Shown: positions 44,536 to 52,528 of the stretch, piece after piece | How positions within the stretch are numbered: position 1 is the first letter of the stretch | Layout of the letters: every line of letters starts with the position of its first letter | Assembly (NCBI GenBank): GCA_964420995.1 | Contig: CAYQUX010000017.1 | Span: forward strand, 38,277-102,276 | From: Leptolinea sp964420995 | GTDB lineage: Bacteria > Chloroflexota > Anaerolineae > Anaerolineales > Anaerolineaceae | DNA: 64,000 bases | Direction of reading: 5' to 3' | Program-made: the position numbers and the translations under genes | Notes under the pieces: model-generated | What the model was told of the DNA's origin: nothing | What the model saw: only the letters and a program-made list of their open reading frames with translations | Database searches by the model: none

Positions 44536-46035
44536 CTATAAACCGGCAACAGCCGTGAACGTCGGTTTTAACGCCGGATATAACGCGGTGTATTGCTGGT
44601 AGTAGTCTTCATAAACCTTGACCGCGCCGGGGTTGGCTGTGGTTTTTTCGAGGGTCTTGATGGTGGCCGCGCAGCCTTCTTCGACAGTTTTCCAGGTTCC
44701 CACACCGACACCGGCCAGCAGCGCGGCACCAAAGGCAGCGCCTTCGGTGGTATTCACGGTGACCAGTTCACTGTTCATCACATCGGATAGCATTTGCCGC
44801 CAGAGGGGACTTCGGGCGCCGCCGCCGGAAACACGAACCTGCTGGATCTTTCCCAGGCCGGCGCTCTTGATGAGCTCCATGGAATCGCGCAGACCGAAGG
44901 AGACGCCTTCGATGACGGAGCGGGTCATATGCGCCTTGGTGTGACGTACGGTCAGACCAACAAACGCGCCCCGCGCCAGTGGATCGGGGTGGGGTGTACG
45001 CTCACCGGTGAGGTAGGGCAGGAACAGCAGGCCTTCACTGCCGGCGGGAACCTGCGCGGCGGGAGCCAGCAAATCGTCATAACTCATGCCGGGCGCCAGC
45101 GTGTCACGGTACCAGCGCAGTGAACCGGCTGCTGAAAGCATGACACCCATGAAGTGCCAGGTGCCGGGAACGGAATGGCAGAAAGCGTGCAGGCGTCCCT
45201 GCGGCTCAATCAAGGGAGAGGGTGTGGTGGCAAAGACCACACCGGAGGTGCCCAGCGTAAGGGCGACAATTCCCGGGGTCACAGCGCCCACACCCACAGC
45301 CTGGGCCGCCTGGTCGCCGCCGCCGCCGACAACCGGCGTTCCGGCTTTCAGACCGGTCAACTCAGCCGCGGCTTGAGAGATCAGTCCGGTAACCTCGGAG
45401 CCTTCATACGTTTTCGGCAGCCAGCTTTCAGGGATGCCCAATTTGTCCAGAATCTCTTTTGACCAATTGCGCTTCTTGAGGTCAAACAGAATCATCCCGG
45501 ATCCATCCGCCATGTCGACCGCGTAGTCACCGGTCAGGTGATAGCGCACGTAATCTTTGGGAAGCAGAATATGCGCGGTTTTGGCATAGATTTCGGGTTC
45601 GTGTTTTCGCACCCAGAGGATTTTTGGCGCGGTAAATCCGGTCAACGCTTTGTTGCCGCACAATTCCAGAAGGCGGTCAAAACCCAGCAACCGGGTGATC
45701 TCGTCACATTCTTCGGCGGTACGTTGATCGTTCCAGAGAATGGCGGGGCGGAGGACTTTCCCGGCCGCGTCCATCATCACCAGGCCGTGCATCTGGCCGG
45801 TAAGTCCCACACCCTTGATATCCTCACCGTTAATTCCGGCCTGCTGGATCGCCTGCCGGATGCTTTTTACCGAAGCATCCCACCATTCCTGTGGATTCTG
45901 CTCGGACCATAACGGACGGGGTGTGGAGATGGAATGCTCGTTAACCGCGGTTGCCAGTACGTTACCTTTTTCGTCTATCAACAAAGCTTTCGAACCGGTT
46001 GTTGAAACATCAATACCAAGAAATAATGCTTTCAT
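44536..46035 (-). CDS. xylB: Xylulokinase
   Basis: 499 aa FGGY kinase: D-xylulose plus ATP to xylulose-5-phosphate. It begins LFLGIDVSTTGSKALLIDE, has VGLTGQMHGLV (a xylulokinase hallmark), ADGSGMILFD, and GGGDQAAQAVGVG for ATP binding. No xylose isomerase is in the window. It sits between LacI 2 and GH3, on the same strand. Confidence 0.94.
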   Translation of the reverse strand: MKALFLGIDVSTTGSKALLIDEKGNVLATAVNEHSISTPRPLWSEQNPQEWWDASVKSIRQAIQQAGINGEDIKGVGLTGQMHGLVMMDAAGKVLRPAILWNDQRTAEECDEITRLLGFDRLLELCGNKALTGFTAPKILWVRKHEPEIYAKTAHILLPKDYVRYHLTGDYAVDMADGSGMILFDLKKRNWSKEILDKLGIPESWLPKTYEGSEVTGLISQAAAELTGLKAGTPVVGGGGDQAAQAVGVGAVTPGIVALTLGTSGVVFATTPSPLIEPQGRLHAFCHSVPGTWHFMGVMLSAAGSLRWYRDTLAPGMSYDDLLAPAAQVPAGSEGLLFLPYLTGERTPHPDPLARGAFVGLTVRHTKAHMTRSVIEGVSFGLRDSMELIKSAGLGKIQQVRVSGGGARSPLWRQMLSDVMNSELVTVNTTEGAAFGAALLAGVGVGTWKTVEEGCAATIKTLEKTTANPGAVKVYEDYYQQYTALYPALKPTFTAVAGL

Positions 46036-46089
46036 TTCAACGTTTCCTTTGCTCCTCTGGGGATAATTGGTATTACAGAAACCATCAAC

Positions 46090-47121
46090 TTAAAACGATT
46101 TACATGAGTCACGTAAAACCAGGCGGGTAGGCAGTTCGACCTTTCCGGCTTTGATCTCACCTTTCGTCATCATATCCACCAGGATACGGGTGGCTTGCCT
46201 GCCCATCAACTCGAGGGGTTGCTGAACGGTTGTCAAACCGGGCATGGTTTGGCCAGCCTGGAGAATATTGTCAAATCCTATGACCGATATGTCACCGGGG
46301 ATTTTCAACCCCATATCCCTGACGGCATCCATAACGCCAAACGCCATAAGGTCATTGGAGGCGAATATGGCTGTGGGTTGGCTGGGAAGCGACATCAGAT
46401 ACTTCCCTCCGCGGTATCCGGTGGATTGCTCAAAATCTCCTTCCATAACCCATTCATTGTTTACGGGAATGGCATGTTTGGCAAGAGCTGCCTTGAAACC
46501 ATGAAGGCGTTCCTGCGAACAACCCAGGTCCATGCTGCCGGTAATAAAGGCGATCTTTCGGTGCCCAAGGCTGATCAGATACTCGGTGGCGTCAAACGCG
46601 CCCTGGTAGTTGGTCGCCCCGACTGCCGGCCCCTGTTCATCGATGCCCTGGTGGTCAACCAGAACGTAAGGGAAGCTGAGGGAACGCAATTTTTCCAGAA
46701 AGTTGGCTGGATTACGAGGAAGAATGAGGATCAAACCATCCACTCCGCTTTGAATAAGCGAGGTAATATATCCGGCTTCTTTTGTCTCACGCCGGTGAGT
46801 GGTGTACAGCATCATGTTATAACTGGCCGATTCGAGCTCAATGTCAATTCCACGGATGATCTCGCCAATGTAGGCGGTACCCAGGTCAGGGATGAGCAGC
46901 CCGATCATATTGGTACGGCCGCTGACCAGGCTGCGCGCGTTCCGGTTGCCCACAAAACCGGTGCGCTTAATCACTTCTTTTATCCGTTCGCGGGTCTCCG
47001 GTTTCACGTTGGGTGAGTTGTTGATCACCCGGGAGACCGTTCCGTAAGACACGCCGGCTTCGCGGGCGACGTCGATTATGGTTATGTTACTGGAAGAGGT
47101 TTTATCGGAGTGTCGGGCCAT
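46090..47121 (-). CDS. LacI-family transcriptional regulator 2
   Basis: 343 aa. The HTH is TIIDVAREAGVSYGTVSRVINN-like (IIDVAREAGVSYGTVSRVI), followed by a LacI effector domain (MIGLLIPDLGTAYIGEIIRG). A close paralogue of LacI regulator 1 (same length, many identical blocks). It heads a unit with xylB and GH3 and lies between the CUT2 importer and xylB, so xylose is the likely signal. Its promoter carries a palindromic operator. Confidence 0.93.
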   Translation of the reverse strand: MARHSDKTSSSNITIIDVAREAGVSYGTVSRVINNSPNVKPETRERIKEVIKRTGFVGNRNARSLVSGRTNMIGLLIPDLGTAYIGEIIRGIDIELESASYNMMLYTTHRRETKEAGYITSLIQSGVDGLILILPRNPANFLEKLRSLSFPYVLVDHQGIDEQGPAVGATNYQGAFDATEYLISLGHRKIAFITGSMDLGCSQERLHGFKAALAKHAIPVNNEWVMEGDFEQSTGYRGGKYLMSLPSQPTAIFASNDLMAFGVMDAVRDMGLKIPGDISVIGFDNILQAGQTMPGLTTVQQPLELMGRQATRILVDMMTKGEIKAGKVELPTRLVLRDSCKSF

Positions 47122-47137
47122 GAAAGAGTTTCACTTT

Positions 47138-47188
47138 CTGTGTAAACGTTCACAGAATATTCTATCTCACTAATAGTGGACGTGTCAA
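47138..47188 (-). promoter_or_regulatory. Promoter and operator of LacI regulator 2
   Basis: Minus-strand TTGACA (47188-47183), 18-bp spacer, TAGAAT (47164-47159), then the palindrome CTGTGAACGTTTACACAG (47155-47138). The operator covers the predicted start of transcription, a layout for autorepression. The core resembles the two sites upstream of LacI 1. Confidence 0.75.
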
Positions 47189-47260
47189 CGAATTCCTTAC
47201 TGACTATTTTATTCCATATCATCTGTTTATTACTGGCAACATGCGAGCACATTAAATAGA

Positions 47261-47286
47261 TATCCCCGATTGGGAAACCGGGGATA
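47261..47286 (-). terminator. Stem-loop after the CUT2 permease gene
   Basis: TATCCCCG (47261-47268) and CGGGGATA (47279-47286) with T-rich sequence following on the minus strand; it separates the CUT2 operon from LacI regulator 2. Confidence 0.75.
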
Positions 47287-47312
47287 CCTACAAACGAGAC
47301 ATGGGATGAATG

Positions 47313-48338
47313 TCAGGCTTTTATATTGATCCGGTATGAGCTGATAAACACGGCCAGGAACATGATGATGCCGCGCACTACATACTGGGTGTAAATATCA
47401 AAATTCAACAGGGTCATGGCATTCGAGATTACGCCAATGAAAATGACACCCCACAACGTTCCCCACACTTTTCCGATGCCGCCATTAAAACTGGTACCGC
47501 CGATGATTACGGCGCTGATCACGTCCAGTTCCCAACCGCGGCCGAAACTGAATGAACCTGCCAGCACCTGACCGGACATCATAAATCCGGAGATGACCGC
47601 CAACACCTGGATGCTGATGAAGCAGATGATCTTGGTCTTGCCAACGTCAATGCCGCTCAGACGGGCGGATTCGGCATTGCCGCCGGTGGCATAAATGGAG
47701 CGGCCGATGGTGGTGTATCCCATCACGTAATACACAATTCCAAAAGAGAGAAGTAGGATGATCGCCGGAACGGGAATGCCGTCGACATTGGTGGCGCCGG
47801 GAATGGCAATGCGCCCGCCGCCCAGGTAGTTGAACCATTCCGGGAACTGATTGGCGATTGGGAAACCGCCGCTGACAATACCGGCCAGGCCGTACAGCGC
47901 GTTCAGGGTTACCAATGTGACAATAAAGGGCGGCATGCCTCCGTTATGCGCCGACACACCGTGGAACCAGCCAATGAGAATGGCCATACCAAAGGAAAGG
48001 ACGATCCCGATGACGCAGGCGGTGGTCAGGTCCAAGCCGGCAGCAACCAGATCACGGCAGCAACGGGCAACAATAACGCCGGAAAGGGCCACTGTGGAGC
48101 CGATCGACAGGTCGATCAACCCGGCGATGATCACCATGGTCATGCCGAAAGCCATGACGCCTTTTAAAGAGTTGGAGCGCAGGATGTTCATCCAGTTGCC
48201 CCAGGTCATAAAGTTGTTTACCGTTAACGCCAGCGCCACGACCAGTACGATCAGGATGACCTCAATGGCATGATCCAGCAGAAAAATGCCGATCTTTTTT
48301 TGATTTAACGTTTGCTTGCTTGCGGTTGAGATTCCCAT
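47313..48338 (-). CDS. CUT2 (ribose/xylose-type) sugar ABC transporter permease
   Basis: 341 aa, eight to ten helices, RbsC/XylH family. Conserved GLIDLSIGSTVALSGV, GRSIYATGGNAESARLSGI and ISAVIIGGTSFNGGIG. With the ATPase 6 bp upstream and the double-domain binding protein it forms a single importer. Confidence 0.93.
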   Translation of the reverse strand: MGISTASKQTLNQKKIGIFLLDHAIEVILIVLVVALALTVNNFMTWGNWMNILRSNSLKGVMAFGMTMVIIAGLIDLSIGSTVALSGVIVARCCRDLVAAGLDLTTACVIGIVLSFGMAILIGWFHGVSAHNGGMPPFIVTLVTLNALYGLAGIVSGGFPIANQFPEWFNYLGGGRIAIPGATNVDGIPVPAIILLLSFGIVYYVMGYTTIGRSIYATGGNAESARLSGIDVGKTKIICFISIQVLAVISGFMMSGQVLAGSFSFGRGWELDVISAVIIGGTSFNGGIGKVWGTLWGVIFIGVISNAMTLLNFDIYTQYVVRGIIMFLAVFISSYRINIKA

Positions 48339-48344
48339 GATGAA

Positions 48345-49832
48345 CTAATCTCCTCTCATACAGATTTCATAGAGTTCATTGATATTGGTCGTGTCAGGGT
48401 TGATTTCATCCACGATCATTCCATGCCGCATAATGAGTATGCGGTGGCAGACTTCCAGTAACTCTTCCAGTTCGGTGGAAACGAAGATGGATGAAATACC
48501 CTTGCGGGCTTGCGCCCACATGATCTCAAAGATCTGTTGTTTCGCGTTCACATCGATACCGCGGGATGGTTCGTCATATAGCATGATCTTCGGGTTGGTG
48601 TTCAGCCAGTTACCCACAACCACTTTCTGCTGGTTGCCGCCGGATAGTGAATTACAGGCCGCGTTGACATCCGGCACTTTAATTTCCAACTCTTTAACCT
48701 GCTTCAAACCAAAGGAGATGCGCTTGGGTTTATCTTCAATCGTATTCCGGGAGGTCAGGTTCATGCTGGCATAGCAAAGATTGTCCAGAATGGAATGTAT
48801 GAGGATCAGGCCTTCGAGCTTTCTGTTTTCGGGGGTCAGGCCGATGCCCGCTTTCTTCATTTTTCGCAACCCCGCGTTCTTATACGAAACCCCTTCAACC
48901 ACCACTTCCCCCTTATCAACCGAGTCGGCGCCAAATATCCCGCGCAACAATTCTGTGCGCCCTGACCCGAGCATGCCGGCAATTCCCAGTACTTCCCCTT
49001 TATTGAGTTTAAAGTTCACATCCTGATACCACCCTTCGCGGCTCAGGCCTTTGACTTCCATGACGACCTCGTCCTGAACTTTGATATCTTTTGGGCGGCT
49101 CTGGGTTTTGACTTCGCCAAACATCATATCAATAATGTCTTTGTGTTTTACTTCCTTCATCTGCACTGTGCCCATCAGGCGCCCATCCCGCAACACGCTC
49201 ACGGTATCGGCGATCTGGGGCAGTTCCTGAAGCTTGTGGGTGACATAAATCACCACAACACCCTGATCACGCAGGGCACGTACCGCGTCAAACAGGCTTT
49301 GTACTTCATGCTGGGCCAGTGCCGATGTCGGCTCATCCAGCATGATCACCTTGGGATTGAAACTGAGAGCCTTGGTGATCTCAACCACCTGCATTTGCCA
49401 CATACTTAATCGAAACAATGTCTCGCGCGGATTGATATCCACTTTCATCTTTTGCAGCAGATCGCCTGCCATGTCGTACGTCTTTTTCCAGTCGATGATA
49501 CCGTGTTTTTTAGGCAGGCGGCCCAGGTATATGTTTTCGGCGACCGATAAACCTGGAACCAGGCTCATTTCTTGATAAACAGTAACGATCCCTTTCGCGT
49601 TGGCATCAGACGTTGAATTGAAGGTCAGTTTCTCATCATTGAGATAGATATTCCCAGATGTGGGGGATACCGCCCCGGCGAATATCTTTACCAGAGTCGA
49701 TTTGCCCGATCCATTTTTGCCAACCAGAGCGTTGACTTTTCCGCTTTGAAAGGAGATAGAAATGTCGTCAAGGGCGCGTGTACCGGGATAATCTTTCGTT
49801 AGATGATCTGCTTTGATCTGTAATTCGCTCAC
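48345..49832 (-). CDS. CUT2 sugar ABC transporter ATPase (two nucleotide-binding domains)
   Basis: 495 aa, RbsA/XylG-type. First domain: Walker A GKNGSGKSTLVKI, signature-like RLSMWQMQVVEI, Walker B VIMLDEPTSAL. Second domain: GMLGSGRTELLRG (the usual degenerate Walker A), LSGGNQQKVVVGNWL, IMLYDEPSRGID. GTG start at 49832 after GGAGGT. The first-domain signature MWQMQ departs from LSVGQQQ-type sequences. Confidence 0.93.
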   Translation of the reverse strand: MSELQIKADHLTKDYPGTRALDDISISFQSGKVNALVGKNGSGKSTLVKIFAGAVSPTSGNIYLNDEKLTFNSTSDANAKGIVTVYQEMSLVPGLSVAENIYLGRLPKKHGIIDWKKTYDMAGDLLQKMKVDINPRETLFRLSMWQMQVVEITKALSFNPKVIMLDEPTSALAQHEVQSLFDAVRALRDQGVVVIYVTHKLQELPQIADTVSVLRDGRLMGTVQMKEVKHKDIIDMMFGEVKTQSRPKDIKVQDEVVMEVKGLSREGWYQDVNFKLNKGEVLGIAGMLGSGRTELLRGIFGADSVDKGEVVVEGVSYKNAGLRKMKKAGIGLTPENRKLEGLILIHSILDNLCYASMNLTSRNTIEDKPKRISFGLKQVKELEIKVPDVNAACNSLSGGNQQKVVVGNWLNTNPKIMLYDEPSRGIDVNAKQQIFEIMWAQARKGISSIFVSTELEELLEVCHRILIMRHGMIVDEINPDTTNINELYEICMRGD

Positions 49833-50061
49833 CTTGTCAACCTCCAGTAGTAGACTGCCGATTTGCCTTAAGAAGAAATTTGTTTATGCCGTTTGAAAAA
49901 AGGATCAATATTTGAAATTTAAGGGTTTTTCCGGGGATTTCTTCGCAACGCGGCTTCTGCAAATCATTATAGCCACGGCAGTACTTTTTTTGAAACAGGG
50001 AGACTGACAACAGTCTCCCTGTTTCGCCGTTCCATTTTACGGATTTTGCCCGTTTGATGGA
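49833..50061. other. Gap between binding-protein and ATPase genes with a strong stem-loop
   Basis: AAACAGGGAGACTG (49993-50006), loop ACAA, CAGTCTCCCTGTTT (50011-50024): a perfect 14-bp stem. On the minus strand it is followed by A, not T, so it is more likely an mRNA-protecting hairpin for the binding-protein transcript than a true terminator. Confidence 0.7.
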
Positions 50062-52143
50062 TTACTTGACTTCGAGTTCCTTGAGACCGTTGTCGACACG
50101 CCACTTGTTGACGGCGGCTTTGTCGGCGCCAGAGAGGGTGAGCCCCGGGGCGATGGTCAATTTGCCAACGCTGCTGCCGGGTTTGCCCATCAGGTAGTTG
50201 ACCAGATCGGTCATGGCGGCGACGCCCTGCCCGTAGGGATCCTGGGCGACAGCGGCCTGCAGTTCATCGTTGATGATCATGCTGGTGATCTGATCGGAAC
50301 CGTCATAACCGAAGACGGCGATCTTCTTGCCGGACTGTTTGACAGCCATGGCAGCGCCGATGGAACCGCCTTCATTGCAGGCGAAGATGAGCTGAATGTC
50401 GGGGTTGGCGGTGATCATGTCTGCGGTGGCGGTCAGAGCGGTGTCCTGTTTTTCAGCGGACTGGTGGGCGACCACTTTGTAATCAACGCCGGCGGCTTTC
50501 AAACCTTCTTCGAAACCACCATAGCGCAGTTTGGATTCTTCGGGTTTCTGATGGTCGTAGTCAACGATGCCGACCTGGATGGTGCCGGTGAGGCCGTTGT
50601 CTTTGACATACTTGGCGGCGGCATCGCCCATGGCTTTGCCGTTGGCGGTGTTGTCGCTCATGTAACCGCCGGTGATGAAGGCCACGTCGGTGAATCCGCC
50701 GGAGTTGGTAAGAGCCACGGCGACACCCTTGTCATTGGCCTGCTTCAACGCGGCGATGGAGACGGTGGGGCTGAGGGGAGCGATGGCGATACCATTGACA
50801 CCCTTGGAGATGTAGGTGTTGATGAGTTCGTTCTCTTTGGCCTGGTCGTTGCTGGAGTTGCCGACGATGACTTCTTTGACACCAAGTTTCTTGCCGGCAT
50901 CTTCGAAGCCCTGGACCATGGATTTCATGAACTGGTCATCCTGGAAGACGACGCCGGCCACGGTGATGTCTTTAGCTTCCATGGGGGCCTTGAGGGCAAC
51001 GGGTCCGCCCGCGGCGGCAGGAGCGGCCGGTTCAGCGACAGCGGCAGCCGGGATTTCAATTTCTTTCAGGCCATTGTCGACACGCCACTTATTGACGGCG
51101 GCTTTGTCGGCGCCAGAGAGGGTGAGTCCCGGGGCGATGGTCAATTTGCCAACGCTGCTGCCGGGTTTGCCCATCAGGTAGTTGACCAGATCGGTCATGG
51201 CGGCGACGCCCTGCCCGTAGGGATCCTGGGCGACAGCGGCCTGCAGTTCATCGTTGATGATCATGCTGGTGATCTGATCGGAACCGTCATAACCGAAGAC
51301 GGCGATCTTCTTGCCGGACTGTTTGACAGCCATGGCAGCGCCGATGGAACCGCCTTCATTGCAGGCGAAGATGAGCTGAATGTCGGGGTTGGCGGTGATC
51401 ATGTCTGCGGTGGCGGTCAGAGCGGTGTCCTGTTTTTCAGCGGACTGGTGGGCGACCACTTTGTAATCAACGCCGGCGGCTTTCAAACCTTCTTCGAAAC
51501 CACCATAGCGCAGTTTGGATTCTTCGGGTTTCTGATGGTCGTAGTCAACGATGCCGACCTGGATGGTGCCGGTGAGGCCGTTGTCTTTGACATACTTGGC
51601 GGCGGCATCGCCCATGGCTTTGCCGTTGGCGGTGTTGTCGCTCATGTAACCGCCGGTGATGAAGGCCACGTCGGTGAATCCGCCGGAGTTGGTAAGAGCC
51701 ACGGCGACACCCTTGTCATTGGCCTGCTTCAACGCGGCGATGGAGACGGTGGGGCTGAGGGGAGCGATGGCGATACCATTGACACCCTTGGAGATGTAGG
51801 TGTTGATGAGTTCGTTCTCTTTGGCCTGGTCGTTGCTGGAGTTGCCGACGATGACTTCTTTGACACCAAGTTTCTTGCCGGCATCTTCGAAGCCCTGGAC
51901 CATGGATTTCATGAACTGGTCATCCTGGAAGACAACGCCGGCCACGGTGATGTCTTTGGCTTCCATGGGAGCTTTGAGGGCAACGGGTCCGCCAGCAGGA
52001 GCGGCAGGTGCGGCCGGCTCAGCCGGTTTCGCGGGTTCAGCCGGGGCGGCCGGCGCGGGTGTGGCGGCGGGAGCGCAGGCGCCCAGCACCATGGTGGCGA
52101 TCAAAAGAACGCCAAAAATGGATAACAAGCGATTCGTTTTCAT
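50062..52143 (-). CDS. CUT2 sugar-binding lipoprotein with two near-identical tandem binding domains
   Basis: 693 aa, about twice the family length. Lipoprotein signal with lipobox VLGAC, an Ala/Pro/Glu-rich linker, then domain 1 (about 51-365) and domain 2 (about 379-693). Each is a complete Peripla_BP_4 fold (RbsB-like) starting GGPVALKAPMEAKDITVAG and ending KWRVDNGLKE. The two are virtually identical in protein and DNA, with a period of 984 bp (328 codons). Differences gather at the ends: linker AAAVAEPAAPAAAGG between domains against a longer Pro-rich linker before domain 1, and ELEVK against EIEIPA at the ends. It is the receptor for the CUT2 importer; xylose is a reasonable guess from xylB nearby. 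Confidence 0.93.
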   Translation of the reverse strand: MKTNRLLSIFGVLLIATMVLGACAPAATPAPAAPAEPAKPAEPAAPAAPAGGPVALKAPMEAKDITVAGVVFQDDQFMKSMVQGFEDAGKKLGVKEVIVGNSSNDQAKENELINTYISKGVNGIAIAPLSPTVSIAALKQANDKGVAVALTNSGGFTDVAFITGGYMSDNTANGKAMGDAAAKYVKDNGLTGTIQVGIVDYDHQKPEESKLRYGGFEEGLKAAGVDYKVVAHQSAEKQDTALTATADMITANPDIQLIFACNEGGSIGAAMAVKQSGKKIAVFGYDGSDQITSMIINDELQAAVAQDPYGQGVAAMTDLVNYLMGKPGSSVGKLTIAPGLTLSGADKAAVNKWRVDNGLKEIEIPAAAVAEPAAPAAAGGPVALKAPMEAKDITVAGVVFQDDQFMKSMVQGFEDAGKKLGVKEVIVGNSSNDQAKENELINTYISKGVNGIAIAPLSPTVSIAALKQANDKGVAVALTNSGGFTDVAFITGGYMSDNTANGKAMGDAAAKYVKDNGLTGTIQVGIVDYDHQKPEESKLRYGGFEEGLKAAGVDYKVVAHQSAEKQDTALTATADMITANPDIQLIFACNEGGSIGAAMAVKQSGKKIAVFGYDGSDQITSMIINDELQAAVAQDPYGQGVAAMTDLVNYLMGKPGSSVGKLTIAPGLTLSGADKAAVNKWRVDNGLKELEVK
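50066..51993 (-). repeat. 984-bp direct tandem duplication inside the binding-protein gene
   Basis: Copy 1 spans about 51993-51050 and copy 2 about 51009-50066. Long stretches, for example 50161-50280 against 51145-51264, are base-for-base identical, while a handful of changes lie at the outer edges (for example 50106/51090 and 50149/51133). Confidence 0.92.
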
Positions 52144-52341
52144 TGGTATTTCTTCTCCTTCAGTAACCGATGTTTTTGGGGATTGAATTACAGCCGGTGA
52201 GAAATTTCCTTAAAACTGGTATTCCAAAACAGGGAACTTTTGAAACAACCTCCTTTCCGGAAACTATTGCCTGACCCCCTGTAATGTTCAACTGGATAGC
52301 TGATATGATAAAAGTCAAACAGTCTAAAAAATTATGTTCAT

Positions 52342-52371
52342 ATATTAGCATTAATTGTTTGGGAATGTCAA
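52342..52371 (-). promoter_or_regulatory. Promoter of the CUT2 binding-protein operon
   Basis: Minus-strand TTGACA (52371-52366), 18-bp spacer, TAATAT (52347-52342), giving a leader of roughly 190 nt before the ATG at 52143. Confidence 0.6.
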
Positions 52372-52410
52372 GATAATTGTTGGAAAACGTACAAATAGTT
52401 CTCAATATTA

Positions 52411-52439
52411 TTGACATCAAACATACAAATCACTATAAT
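52411..52439 (+). promoter_or_regulatory. Promoter of the DeoR-fusion gene
   Basis: Consensus TTGACA (52411-52416), 17-bp spacer, TATAAT (52434-52439). It is back to back with the binding-protein promoter, about 40 bp apart, so one bound regulator could control both. Confidence 0.8.
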
Positions 52440-52528
52440 CGATTGAAGTAGAACATTTCTTTTTATCACCGTCCTGAAAAAATGCAGATCACCCATGTTA
52501 TTATTACTCCTGTAAGGGGAGGAAGTGC

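Larger units (their letters stand above)
52144..52528. other. 385-bp divergent control region
   Basis: AT-rich; holds the two divergent promoters listed separately. No ORF on either strand has a ribosome site. GGGGAGG at about 52516-52522 is the ribosome site of the DeoR-fusion gene. Confidence 0.6.

Noticed and set aside
50464..52125. 553-codon open frame on the plus strand opposite the duplicated binding protein
   Set aside because: It is antisense to a clear lipoprotein gene, repeats with the same 984-bp period, and has the Gly/Asp/Val-rich composition expected of a shadow frame. No ribosome site or homology.
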